A stretch of DNA of 64,000 nt. Origin: a virus. This document shows, piece after piece, positions 34,247 to 43,939 of the stretch; position 1 is the stretch's first letter, and every line of letters begins with the position of its first letter. The stretch spans positions 62,001 to 126,000 of the IMG/VR virus record IMGVR_UViG_3300033146_001382; one strand, 5' to 3'. The notes under the pieces were generated by a model that was not told the DNA's origin, did not search any database, and saw only the letters and a program-made list of their open reading frames with translations. The translations under genes and the position numbers were made by a program.

Positions 34247-35506
34247 ATGGCAACAGATAATTTAAAATTTAAAAAACCACATATGACTTTCATTGAGGGT
34301 TATTTTTATATGTTGGATGATGATACTGATATGCTTTTACAAAAAACTGATGATGGTATAACAGCTTTTTCTTATCCTTTTGATACTTTACTTACAGATT
34401 CAGTATTAAGTTTAGAGTATGATGGTATTAATTTTTGGACTTTACAAGATGGTGCAGAAGCGTCAACTTTAAGTATTAAACGTTGGCGTATAGAAAATTA
34501 TATGTGTAAATTACAAGATTCTATAATGTTAAGTCATTCAGGTCATGATTTTAATGGAGAGGCTATGACAGTAGAACACTACCATTGTACTATAAGTGGT
34601 GCATATCTTCCAGGGGATACCATAGTAACTATAGCTTCAGACAGCGGTGAGATGCCTGGAGAGTTACGTAGTGGTATGACTGCTACTATAGGCCCAAACT
34701 ACGCAGGTAGTTATGAAACTATTAATATACAGCATGTATCTGGTAATGTAGTAACTTTTGCTTCCCCCTTAGAGTATGCTTATGTGGAGGGTCAAGAGTT
34801 TAAATTCTTTAATTATTTATGGTTATTTAATAATGCGCATGAGTTAGACACAGATAAAGGAGCACTTTATAAATTGAACGCATATTCAGGCTCTGTTATC
34901 TCTGTATATCCAAGTGGCGGATATAAAGATGTTAAGGCCGCAACTTTCTCCGAGATAGATCATTTCATTGATTTAGGTAAAGTTAATTCATTAATGTATG
35001 TTAAAGCTAGTAATTTATTATTTATAGATATTTCTACAGCTAATTCTGAGTTAAGTTACTATGGTTCTATGGCCATGGATACTATTGAATCAGATGATGT
35101 TAATATAATAGATGTATTTGCGATATCTGTTTATGGTAGAAATGTATATAGGTTACAACTTAAAGCTACATATTTTGGGCATACTTCTGTTTGGGGAACA
35201 CACTATAGTTACCAAGCAGCTACATTTAATCAATTAGTAGCATCTATTTCTATGGTGGCTACACCTAATGTTATAGCAGCCAATGAAATAAGTGTTTCTG
35301 AAGTGACTGCTAAGGTTAGAGATCAATTTCTTCAGCCAATAGTGGGAAGATTGATTTATTTTTCTCTCGGTCTTGATTCACATGGATCAATATTACCAGG
35401 GCAAGAGCACGTTAACACTGATGCTGATGGTATTGCGATTACTACTTATAAGTCAGGTAATGAGGCAGAGTTAGTACAGATAATAGCCAGGGTGCAACAA
35501 GTGTAA
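34247..35506 (+). CDS. Tail appendage protein with C-terminal Big_1 Ig-like domain (paralog 1)
   Basis: A 419-residue protein. The N-terminal domain starts LKFKKPHMTFIEGYFYMLDD, with propeller-like aromatic strands (YDGINFWTLQDG). A middle inserted module (DTIVTIASDSG...GPNYAGSYE) follows. The last 88 residues are a Big_1 domain: TPNVIAANEISVSEVTAKVR, then DQFLQPIVGRLIYF, then NTDADGIAITTYKSG. Big_1 domains occur in invasins, intimins and phage fibres. The next two genes share this architecture, indicating duplication. Likely a receptor- or surface-binding appendage. Confidence 0.75.
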   Translation: MATDNLKFKKPHMTFIEGYFYMLDDDTDMLLQKTDDGITAFSYPFDTLLTDSVLSLEYDGINFWTLQDGAEASTLSIKRWRIENYMCKLQDSIMLSHSGHDFNGEAMTVEHYHCTISGAYLPGDTIVTIASDSGEMPGELRSGMTATIGPNYAGSYETINIQHVSGNVVTFASPLEYAYVEGQEFKFFNYLWLFNNAHELDTDKGALYKLNAYSGSVISVYPSGGYKDVKAATFSEIDHFIDLGKVNSLMYVKASNLLFIDISTANSELSYYGSMAMDTIESDDVNIIDVFAISVYGRNVYRLQLKATYFGHTSVWGTHYSYQAATFNQLVASISMVATPNVIAANEISVSEVTAKVRDQFLQPIVGRLIYFSLGLDSHGSILPGQEHVNTDADGIAITTYKSGNEAELVQIIARVQQV

Positions 35507-35508
35507 TA

Positions 35509-36726
35509 ATGACTAATGAGAATATTAGATTCACTAAAGCACATTTTGTAGCAAGAAATGGGTACTTTTATTATATAGATGAAGTAAGTAATGTATTATA
35601 TCAAAAAAATTCTAACAGTACAACTGTCTTTACTTTTCCAATTTTAGATTCTATAGGTAAACCAATTAAATGTATGGATTTTGATGGAAGGTACTTTTGG
35701 ACTTTACAAGAAGGAGATACGGATAGAGATATAGTAATTAAAAAATACTATGAATCTAATTATGTGATACATTTAGAAGAGGAATTACCTTTTTATAGTA
35801 ATTTAGATCATTACTTTGATGTAGATACTTTTGCACTTGAATTTTATAACACTACATTATCTGAACCTATATTTAAGGATGATACTTCTTTGTCTATTTT
35901 ACATTACTCTGAAAAGGTAGTGCCAGGCACTGTAGTTACAATAGGTCCTAATAGTGAAGGGGATTATGAAAATGTCACAGTTACTGGAACATTGAATGAT
36001 GATAATCTACTAGGGTTAGATTTTTTTACTATGAAGGATTATGCCATTGGTACAGATATTTATTTTACTACTAATATCTGGCTACTAAATAAATATGCTT
36101 TTCATATAGTAAATGGTGGAGCGTTATACCAAGTAAGGCTACCACAACAAGAGATAGTTTCGGTTACAGTAGATGAAGATTTTGCAGCAATAACTGCTAG
36201 TTGTTTTTATTCTACTTTAACTAATAGCTATATTATTATGGTATGGAATAATAGTTTAAGGTTTTTAAATTCAACCTCTTTAGTGGTTGATAAGACCATG
36301 GTTTTAGATAATATTAAAGTTGATAATGCTACTATAATACCTATAGTTGGTTTACAATTAGATGGGGACACCCTATTTAGATTACAAGCTTCAGCATCAT
36401 ATTTTGGGGAGGATTTTGATTTTGGTACTTTTAACTTTCAAGTGTCACCATTACGTCCTTTTATAGACTCTGTTTCTATTGACGTATTACCTAAAATTCT
36501 TCCTGCAAATGGTATAAATATAGCAGATGTAGAAGCAGTTGTTAAAGATCAGTATGGAGCGCCTATACAGTTAAAGCCGGTAAAATTTATAGACACAGAT
36601 TCTGTAGGCTTTTTAACTATAGCTGAAAGATACACTAATTTAGCTGGTACAGCTAAAACTTATTATAAAGCAGGGATAGTACCAAATACTGTGTTTATCA
36701 CGGCTACTGCCACTCAATATGATTAA
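35509..36726 (+). CDS. Tail appendage protein with C-terminal Big_1 Ig-like domain (paralog 2)
   Basis: A 405-residue paralog of the preceding gene, 2 bases downstream. The shared N terminus is IRFTKAHFVARNGYFYYIDE and FDGRYFWTLQEGD. The middle module has the matching VPGTVVTIGPNSEGDYE stretch. The C-terminal Big_1 domain runs from VSIDVLPKILPANG through EAVVKDQYGAPI to the end. No strong ribosome binding site separates it from paralog 1, so translation is probably coupled. The proteins are well diverged, so the duplication is old. Confidence 0.75.
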   Translation: MTNENIRFTKAHFVARNGYFYYIDEVSNVLYQKNSNSTTVFTFPILDSIGKPIKCMDFDGRYFWTLQEGDTDRDIVIKKYYESNYVIHLEEELPFYSNLDHYFDVDTFALEFYNTTLSEPIFKDDTSLSILHYSEKVVPGTVVTIGPNSEGDYENVTVTGTLNDDNLLGLDFFTMKDYAIGTDIYFTTNIWLLNKYAFHIVNGGALYQVRLPQQEIVSVTVDEDFAAITASCFYSTLTNSYIIMVWNNSLRFLNSTSLVVDKTMVLDNIKVDNATIIPIVGLQLDGDTLFRLQASASYFGEDFDFGTFNFQVSPLRPFIDSVSIDVLPKILPANGINIADVEAVVKDQYGAPIQLKPVKFIDTDSVGFLTIAERYTNLAGTAKTYYKAGIVPNTVFITATATQYD

Positions 36727-36740
36727 GGAGGCACAAGCTA

Positions 36741-39692
36741 ATGTTTGAAAATATAAGGGTAAATAAGTCTAATTTTTGCATAGGTCCTCAGACAGGTACT
36801 TATTGTTCAGTGGATTATGAGAATGATCCTGTTGTCATGCATGTAGTAAATGATAATGGTGGTCTTATAAGAACTTATGGATTCTATCCACCTAATACTT
36901 TAGAATCAGGCCCTTATGTACATACTAGCAGTGCTCCGGTTAATTCTTCTGGTTACTTTGGTCATGAGTTTGTTACTATTAAGTATATAGGGCCTAGAGA
37001 TCAGGACTCATACTTTGATGGGGCAGTATTTTATACACTAGAGCGTAGAGCTAAGGTATATAGAGAATTTTATACTTTTGAACGTGATATGGAAGTAACG
37101 GGCCATCCATATAAAATAGTACCTTTACTTGTTGGTGAGGAGATAGAATTTCCTAGACCCACACCATATGAGCTATATGGTATAAATGATATAGAAGGAC
37201 ATTTACTTACTTCTAAACACACAGAATATAGTAGCAATATTATACGTAGATGGTTATTAGATGCTGCTAATGATCGGTTAGTTTTACATAGTACAGTAAT
37301 TAAAGATTCCAATGATACTGATTGGTTTGGGGGTGAGACATTTGCTGTAATGCATACTGTTTCACCTATGACTAGTCATACTCCTAAAAGTTCTGGAGAA
37401 ATAACTATTACTACTACTTCAGGACTTAAAAAATATGATACTATAATGTTGGGACCGTCAGCAGATCAGGATAATGTAGGAGAAATAGAGGAAGTATATG
37501 TTCATAAAGTAATAGGAAATAAAGTCATAATTAAAACTTATGGCGGATATATACCTCCTAAATATGATTATATGGAGGGTGATGCAGTAACTACTTTTGG
37601 GGATATTATATTATTTAGTGATGACAGGCCCCTAATAAATGAAGAGGATATAGAATATACCACAGCTACGTCCTCTGGTACATTATTTCACCTAGACCAG
37701 ACTAATTATGGGGAGGTATACCATCGTGAGTACAATGGCGCATTTAGTAATGTTAAAGCTGCAGTATGGAATGTTTATATGCAGACACTTAGTTTTGTAA
37801 AAGCCTCCACATTACTTCATATGGATTTAGATGACTATGAAATAAGCAGGGCTCAAAATATAGGGTTGGAATACCCAATAGAGTCCAAACTAATAAATAT
37901 TTATGATTTAGAGATAAAAGATGTAACTATTTACAAGTTACAGGATGAAGTAATAAAAAAAGATGATAGTGGTATGTATTCTAAACAAAGTTGGAGTACT
38001 TATAATTACCATGCTGATTCTTTATTACCTTACTCGTTTTCTATTGCTTTACAGGCAGATAATAATGTATTGATGGTGGCAGATAGAGCTAATATAATAG
38101 CTACAGTTAGAGATCAATTTGGAGTAGGTTTAATTAATAAAAATGTTTGGTTTACTACTGAAGGGGATGCTGGTGCAATAATAACTCCATTAGATGGTTA
38201 TGGCCAAACGGATGCCGATGGAAAAGTTTATTTAATATATGATAGTGGGTATAATACACAAGAACAGATCCAAATAAAAGCTAAGGCTGATGGTGGTAAT
38301 ATTACTCATGGTACATCTTTACTTAATGGTATTTTGAATCTTACTCAACATAGTTATTTTGAAACTACAAATGCTTTACTTTCTAATCCTGGGATAACAA
38401 GTGAATGTACAATATTTGCAAAAATATATCTAATTACCATAATCCGTGATGGACATATTGTGGATCGTTATGATGGTAGTGTACAGGCTACTAATATGAT
38501 TTCTTTTACATACCCAGGTAATATACTAGAGGAAGAGCCTCTACCAGGAGTTCCTCTAGGTGAAGACTTTATTAATGAGTGGCATGGATTAATTACAGTT
38601 TGTAATGAGCCCTCATTTCATAATGGGGCTAAAGCTAGGCTTAATATTTTTATAGCGGGCCTATTGCTTTGTAATAAGGCGTTAATACGTGGCCATGCAC
38701 TTATTAAAAATAGATTTTCTGAATTGTATTATTATTTACTATTAGTATCTGAAGGAGAATCAAATCATACTATTAGTCAAAATTATATTAGTAGACATTT
38801 ACTATATGGCCATACAGCTACTGTATCGTTAGACCAATTCGTATTTGTTCAAGAGGCCATCCCAGCCATGTGGTCAGAGAAGAATAATATTGATACTGAT
38901 TACTGGATTAGACTTAGACCTTTCGCTAGTGATTTAAATCCACATACTTTAATTATAAAATTTAGAGAAGACTCTTACTTAGGTTTAAGTGATTGGTATA
39001 ATGTTACTCCATTCGGTAATATAACTATGTTTGATGCAGGTGGTGGTCTATTAGGTATAGATTTTCATTATACTCCAGCAACTGTATTCCATCATAATGC
39101 TATAGTGTATGTATATATAGAAGTGTATGATACCTCTAATACCCCTAATAAAATTATATTGGAATACTGGTTTAAATTGATACCTGATTTTAAAGCACCC
39201 CATTTAGCTAACTATTTTCCAGCTATAGAAGAATCATCTGCTAATGTCAATACAGATATTACCTTTGATTGTTTAGATATAGGGGAAGGTGTGGACATCA
39301 ATACTTTAGAGGTGTATGTTAATAATAGATCAACTACGTTTACATATGAAGAGTTTGAACATGGTAATTACCATATTACATGTGAGTTACCATATAATTT
39401 TCACTATGGACAAATAGTTAATGTGGTGGTTAATGTTAGAGATAGATCAGCTAATGCTAATAGGTTATTTGATGGCTGGAAATTTTTTATTACAGATAGT
39501 ACTGAGCCATGGTTTAATATGGACAACACTATACCAGCTAGGTGTCTAGAGGGGTTAAATAGGGACCAAGATGTCTCATTACAAGTATATGGAGTAGATG
39601 ATGCAGGCATTGCTTATGATAGTTTAAGATTAGAGGTAGGTGGTAGGTATAGAAATATTAAAATAACTCCTATAGTTTATAGACTAAATTAA
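36741..39692 (+). CDS. Large tail appendage protein with internal Big_1 and C-terminal Ig-like domains (paralog 3)
   Basis: A 983-residue protein behind TAAGGAGG. The N-terminal about 430 residues correspond to the N-terminal and middle parts of paralogs 1 and 2 (FENIRVNKSNF start, YFDGAVFYTLERR, IMLGPSADQDNVGE). A Big_1 domain lies at about 433-525 (NVLMVADRANIIATVRDQFG, then GQTDADGKVYLIYDSG). A middle region (about 540-800) has no recognised domain. The C-terminal about 170 residues look like Ig- or cadherin-like repeats (VNTDITFDCLDIGEGVDINT, then NVVVNVRDRSANAN). Probably a long fibre arm. Confidence 0.7.
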   Translation: MFENIRVNKSNFCIGPQTGTYCSVDYENDPVVMHVVNDNGGLIRTYGFYPPNTLESGPYVHTSSAPVNSSGYFGHEFVTIKYIGPRDQDSYFDGAVFYTLERRAKVYREFYTFERDMEVTGHPYKIVPLLVGEEIEFPRPTPYELYGINDIEGHLLTSKHTEYSSNIIRRWLLDAANDRLVLHSTVIKDSNDTDWFGGETFAVMHTVSPMTSHTPKSSGEITITTTSGLKKYDTIMLGPSADQDNVGEIEEVYVHKVIGNKVIIKTYGGYIPPKYDYMEGDAVTTFGDIILFSDDRPLINEEDIEYTTATSSGTLFHLDQTNYGEVYHREYNGAFSNVKAAVWNVYMQTLSFVKASTLLHMDLDDYEISRAQNIGLEYPIESKLINIYDLEIKDVTIYKLQDEVIKKDDSGMYSKQSWSTYNYHADSLLPYSFSIALQADNNVLMVADRANIIATVRDQFGVGLINKNVWFTTEGDAGAIITPLDGYGQTDADGKVYLIYDSGYNTQEQIQIKAKADGGNITHGTSLLNGILNLTQHSYFETTNALLSNPGITSECTIFAKIYLITIIRDGHIVDRYDGSVQATNMISFTYPGNILEEEPLPGVPLGEDFINEWHGLITVCNEPSFHNGAKARLNIFIAGLLLCNKALIRGHALIKNRFSELYYYLLLVSEGESNHTISQNYISRHLLYGHTATVSLDQFVFVQEAIPAMWSEKNNIDTDYWIRLRPFASDLNPHTLIIKFREDSYLGLSDWYNVTPFGNITMFDAGGGLLGIDFHYTPATVFHHNAIVYVYIEVYDTSNTPNKIILEYWFKLIPDFKAPHLANYFPAIEESSANVNTDITFDCLDIGEGVDINTLEVYVNNRSTTFTYEEFEHGNYHITCELPYNFHYGQIVNVVVNVRDRSANANRLFDGWKFFITDSTEPWFNMDNTIPARCLEGLNRDQDVSLQVYGVDDAGIAYDSLRLEVGGRYRNIKITPIVYRLN

Positions 39693-39694
39693 TA

Positions 39695-39706
39695 AAGTAA
39701 CCTAAT
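39695..39706 (+). promoter_or_regulatory. Copy 3 of the recurring intergenic element (AAGTAACCTAAT)
   Basis: It matches 29973-29984 exactly over 12 bases and is followed by the similar AT-rich TATATATAGGAAG and a GGAG site. It begins 2 bases after the stop of the large Big_1 protein. Confidence 0.4.
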
Positions 39707-39732
39707 TATATATAGGAAGATAAGGAGAAATA

Positions 39733-40404
39733 ATGTCAGAACCTGTTTTAACATTTTTGTATAATTATTCAGAAAATGATACACCATACGTAGGTACTGG
39801 ATTACCTAATGGTGACTGGAAAAGTATTTTTTTAACCACTACTTCGGGTGGTAACCCTGACAAAAAAGTATATACTGGTGGGGGAATACATCAATCATTA
39901 GCTACTCCTGTAGCTAGTTATGGTAGTAGAGAGGCTACTCTTAGACCTACTATCGGTACCTACCCTGTCCCTCAAATTTATATAGAGTCAGAAGTTGATA
40001 ATATAATGTATCATGTACCTTTAGCCAGTGGTCAACCAAATACTAATAGGTTTGTATTTGGGGTATACGTCGATGGATTAATTACAAGTGATTTATATTT
40101 AGAGATGTGGGATGATATTACATTTTCAACTACGTCTATACCGACTCTTTCTGGTTCTATTAATTATCCACATTCAGTATTTAATGCTATTAGTACTACT
40201 GAAGTTGCACCTCCAGATTCATGGTCTGGTACTACTACCTCTGGTGCTATTTGTTTAGCTGGATATACAAATAGGTTGAGATTAAAAAATTCAGATGAGA
40301 TTCAGAATGAGTGTTTATATTATAGCATGTATGCAGCTATACCTTGGGATTTAGAGTTTACCCATGATAAACCTATAGAGTCTTATAGATATTTATATAT
40401 TTAA
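39733..40404 (+). CDS. Beta-rich appendage protein, function unknown
   Basis: A 223-residue protein behind TAAGGAG. The segment FGVYVDGLITSDLYLEMWDD then FSTTSIPTL is echoed in the C-terminal part of the gene at 40883 (FAVTFGEAYDCRLTAWDD then HSTTNNKVL), indicating a shared domain with a 'WDD.T.STT' loop. No catalytic motif. Likely a structural or binding module of a tail appendage. Confidence 0.6.
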   Translation: MSEPVLTFLYNYSENDTPYVGTGLPNGDWKSIFLTTTSGGNPDKKVYTGGGIHQSLATPVASYGSREATLRPTIGTYPVPQIYIESEVDNIMYHVPLASGQPNTNRFVFGVYVDGLITSDLYLEMWDDITFSTTSIPTLSGSINYPHSVFNAISTTEVAPPDSWSGTTTSGAICLAGYTNRLRLKNSDEIQNECLYYSMYAAIPWDLEFTHDKPIESYRYLYI

Positions 40405-40416
40405 AGGAAATAATTT

Positions 40417-40869
40417 ATGGACAAGCGTATAGCCCCGGTAACTAACTTAGATGCAGTGTATGGCACCATTTATGGAAGACATAATAAAGCTAAAATGGTC
40501 AATCCATATAAGTCATATTTTATTGTATACTATAATGATGGTACAATAGTAACAGGTAATAATTTATATGATACAGGTTGGAACAAAGTAAAGAATGGTA
40601 TTAAACTTTTACAATATAAGTTATCTACCGGCCACTTAATTACTATACCAAGATTTCAAGGATATTTACCTACTATAGAGGTAAGTGAGTCCGTGGAAGG
40701 ATTTAAGTTATTTCACGCTATTCATGTGAATTGTATAGCTGATAATAAAATAATGGTATATAAAATAATTTTAAAAGAAGATAATATTAGTAAATATAAT
40801 ATTGGAGATATAATCGTATCAACATCTTCTAAACGTATTAAGTCTTTACAATGGAAAATGGCAGGCTAA
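40417..40869 (+). CDS. Small phage protein related to the product at 46108, function unknown
   Basis: A 150-residue protein. After a short leader it has FIVYYNDGTIVTGNNLYDTG, then WNKVKNGIKLLQYKL, then a strand-rich end (HAIHVNCIADNKIMVYKIIL). The same order of elements (a 'DG.i' turn, 'W..v....I..L', then an ISI-like strand and a closing 'v.Y.i.' strand) appears in the 101-residue protein at 46108. The two look like diverged members of a small beta-sandwich family seen in phage structural modules. Confidence 0.6.
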   Translation: MDKRIAPVTNLDAVYGTIYGRHNKAKMVNPYKSYFIVYYNDGTIVTGNNLYDTGWNKVKNGIKLLQYKLSTGHLITIPRFQGYLPTIEVSESVEGFKLFHAIHVNCIADNKIMVYKIILKEDNISKYNIGDIIVSTSSKRIKSLQWKMAG

Positions 40870-40882
40870 AGGAGCGAAATTA

Positions 40883-42547
40883 ATGGCAGTAACTATAATA
40901 AAAAAATTTTGGAACGGCACTGAATATAAAGATATAGCTAAAATTGTGTTTACTAGCCCTAATTTTACTAGCCCATATCAAGCCGGCACAAGGTCTCACA
41001 TGCAACCTGGTGGTCAGTACATGGGGACTTGGTACGAAGCTGTAGATTTTATGTATCGACAAAGGGTTGATCAAGATTATGCTAGTTTACCAGATGAAAT
41101 GGAGAGTTTTTTTGGCCAGGTTACTGTTTCTGGGGGGTTTGATTTTTCTACTGATACTACTTTAACTGTTACACATAAATATGGGAATACTTTTGATTTA
41201 ATAGGCCCTGGTACATATGCTAATATACTATATAGGGATAAAGATAATTATGGAGCTATTAGTGAAAGTACTGCTTCTTCAGGTATTGATGGTGATACTA
41301 TTGTTCAATTGACTTTAACAGATGTAGTAGGTGATGCTATTTTAAACAACTGGTTAAACCAAACTACTAGTGGTACTTTAACGGATACTATAGTAGGTCA
41401 AGCTAGTCCAGTAGGCGAAATTACTACTATTTCTGGAGTGTATAATCCTACTGTTGTAGCTAATGATGAATTTGAGTCCCATTTATCTATAGAGACTACT
41501 ATAGCTGTAAGTGGTGCTTTGACAAGTGAAGCCAATGAGACGGTAAGTGGCACTCTTACTACTCAATTAGATGAGGTATTAGAAGGAGTTTTAGGTGATG
41601 GACTAGGTACACCAGCTTCTAGTACTATTTCTGGCGCTATGTCTGTAATTGCTACAGGGCACGATTACGGCGTTACACTTAGTGGTGTGTTGGGCGTACT
41701 TATATCAGAAACAATGCCACCTATTGGTAGTATTTTTACTACTATAGTTAGTGGTGAGGTAGTAGCTTATACTAATGATTCACGACATGTTACTATTAGC
41801 GGTACGGTTGGTGGACAATTATCAGGTACTGTAACTAGTGGGGCAGTGTATCCTAATGTGGGTGGGACTATCTCTGGTAATATGACAGGTAATTTAGAAG
41901 GTTATTACTTTGAAGAGTTAGTTTCTAGTGATGTTACAGGTACCATGAATGTAGCTCTTTCTGGTAGAGAACATGTAGTGTTTACTACGTTAGGGACCTG
42001 TCCTGTAGATGGTATAGCAGTAGGCCCTATAGACGGTACCATTTACGGTGAGATGGCTGGTAATTTTACGAAACCCAGAGAAAAGATGTACCATCAATAC
42101 TCGGATATAGCGATAAATTCTACTACAGTTATTCCTAGACCTAGGAGACATCATGGTGGTAATTCTATTTTATTTGCGGTTACTTTTGGGGAAGCGTATG
42201 ACTGTAGGTTGACTGCCTGGGATGATGATACTCATTCTACTACTAATAATAAAGTATTAGCAGAAGAACATTATAAAGTAGATGCTATAGCCTATAGATC
42301 TAATATAGAGAATACAGCACATACTCCTACTTTTAGAAAAAACACTAATTTAGTATTTCCTCCCGCAATGGATGCAGTGTTGCGGGGTAATGACAGATAC
42401 TACGGTGATTTTGATTTAATTTTTTCTATTGAAGTAGATGAGTACGGTGAGTACTTAGCATTTATTCCCAGATTAGTAGACATTGATGATTCATTTATTG
42501 CAGGAAGTTATGATTTTATAACCACATTACATTACAAATATACTTAG
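40883..42547 (+). CDS. Appendage protein with degenerate 'SG-x-hydrophobic' repeats
   Basis: A 554-residue protein behind AAAGGAG. Residues about 185-370 carry many copies of a loose repeat of the form 'VSGxL' or 'ISGxM' (VSGALT, VSGTLT, ISGAMS, LSGVLG, VSGEVV, ISGTVG, ISGNMT, VTGTMN), spaced about 15-30 residues, consistent with a stacked beta structure. The C-terminal about 160 residues carry the 'WDD.THSTT' domain shared with the gene at 39733. Very low Cys. Probably a fibre shaft with a terminal module; no enzyme motif seen. Confidence 0.65.
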   Translation: MAVTIIKKFWNGTEYKDIAKIVFTSPNFTSPYQAGTRSHMQPGGQYMGTWYEAVDFMYRQRVDQDYASLPDEMESFFGQVTVSGGFDFSTDTTLTVTHKYGNTFDLIGPGTYANILYRDKDNYGAISESTASSGIDGDTIVQLTLTDVVGDAILNNWLNQTTSGTLTDTIVGQASPVGEITTISGVYNPTVVANDEFESHLSIETTIAVSGALTSEANETVSGTLTTQLDEVLEGVLGDGLGTPASSTISGAMSVIATGHDYGVTLSGVLGVLISETMPPIGSIFTTIVSGEVVAYTNDSRHVTISGTVGGQLSGTVTSGAVYPNVGGTISGNMTGNLEGYYFEELVSSDVTGTMNVALSGREHVVFTTLGTCPVDGIAVGPIDGTIYGEMAGNFTKPREKMYHQYSDIAINSTTVIPRPRRHHGGNSILFAVTFGEAYDCRLTAWDDDTHSTTNNKVLAEEHYKVDAIAYRSNIENTAHTPTFRKNTNLVFPPAMDAVLRGNDRYYGDFDLIFSIEVDEYGEYLAFIPRLVDIDDSFIAGSYDFITTLHYKYT

Positions 42548-42558
42548 GGGTATATTTT

Positions 42559-43914
42559 ATGTTTTTACAATCGCATGAACTACCTATAGTAGTGAGAGTA
42601 ACACCAACTGATAGTTTAGAGGTAGATATAGCTTCTAATGTAATTTATAGTACTACTGATAGTGGTACTACTTCTATAGATGTAGATTTTGCAAAGTATA
42701 ATGCTGATTTTGTAGATACCTTTACAATTAATACTGAGTTTACTACAACAGCTACTGGGAGCACATATTTATCTATTTTAGATAGTATGACTACTAATTG
42801 TACACAAGATGATTTAGTTGATATTTTAGATACTATTTTTTTAGCACATAGAAATGAATTTACATATGATCTACCAATTGATTGGTACTTAACTTCTTTT
42901 GTATTTTCAATAGACAACAATACTTTAATGAAGTTTAGAGTTAACTTAGGTACAGTGCCAGTGTCAAATGATGTAGATGTAGATTTATTTTTATCTAATG
43001 TAAGATATTATAATTGGAAGACTGATATATTTTGTTGTACTGCTAATACTTCTAAAGTATTAGAGGTAGACATAGTACAAGGGGATGGTAGAGTGATAGG
43101 TGTACCTACCGATATTTATACTGCTGTATTAGAAGCACCATATTTAAATACGTCTATTTATAATGCTACAATGTCAACTTCTGGGGTACTACAAGTAGAT
43201 CTGATTTCTACTCCTGGAGGTATTACTAGTGTTCCTATAGACATTTACACATCAGTAATGGGACAGTCATTACCGATTTCTACAGAATTTAAGACTAGGA
43301 GTCTTTTTATCGGGGATTTTTTTATAGAGCGTGATAGTTTTGTGACTGCTTCCTCTATAGCTTGGGTAGATATTGTAGATTATTTATATCCTATCGACAT
43401 TGATAATACTTTTTTTTATGTAGAAGGTAATTTAGCTAGTGGTGTTTATTTTGAAGACATTCCTGATGGCAAACGAATGTATTATAATCCTTTAGATGAT
43501 TTTTATTCTGATGGTGTACTTAATTACTCTGTACACACTGAGAACACTATAGGAGAAGTTGCAGAGCAAGAATTTTATTTTCTATATGGGTATGATTTAC
43601 AACTAGACGAGGTAGTTGACTGGGGGCCCAATAGTACAGTATTGATAAGAGGAGAGGCTACTAATTTAGCTTTTTGTCCCAATACTGCTGGAGCAGCCTA
43701 TGATTTTACAACAGTAGACTTAACTTCTTTTAATTTAGGTTGTACTATAGTACCTGTAGGATTTGAAGATTTGAATATAAAAATAATACCGCAAAGTAAG
43801 GTATTCTTTTATGGTAAGACATATGTAATTAAGGTACAAAATGTGAAGGATTTTGCTGGTAATTTAATGCCAGATTTGGAGTATACCTTCACTATAGAAG
43901 ACCCACTAATATAA
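42559..43914 (+). CDS. Appendage protein with C-terminal Big_5-like Ig domain
   Basis: A 451-residue protein. An internal repeat at about 170-230 shows LEVDIVQGDGRVIGVPTDIY and LQVDLISTPGGITSVPIDIY, about 46 residues apart. The C-terminal about 100 residues (STVLIRGEATNLAFCPNT then FYGKTYVIKVQNVKDFAGN) match the Big_5 style of Ig-like domain, in which 'Y.v.v..vkD.aGN' is characteristic. Likely a fibre or spike component. Confidence 0.65.
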   Translation: MFLQSHELPIVVRVTPTDSLEVDIASNVIYSTTDSGTTSIDVDFAKYNADFVDTFTINTEFTTTATGSTYLSILDSMTTNCTQDDLVDILDTIFLAHRNEFTYDLPIDWYLTSFVFSIDNNTLMKFRVNLGTVPVSNDVDVDLFLSNVRYYNWKTDIFCCTANTSKVLEVDIVQGDGRVIGVPTDIYTAVLEAPYLNTSIYNATMSTSGVLQVDLISTPGGITSVPIDIYTSVMGQSLPISTEFKTRSLFIGDFFIERDSFVTASSIAWVDIVDYLYPIDIDNTFFYVEGNLASGVYFEDIPDGKRMYYNPLDDFYSDGVLNYSVHTENTIGEVAEQEFYFLYGYDLQLDEVVDWGPNSTVLIRGEATNLAFCPNTAGAAYDFTTVDLTSFNLGCTIVPVGFEDLNIKIIPQSKVFFYGKTYVIKVQNVKDFAGNLMPDLEYTFTIEDPLI

Positions 43915-43939
43915 GTATAATATTAAGGAGGAGTAAAGT

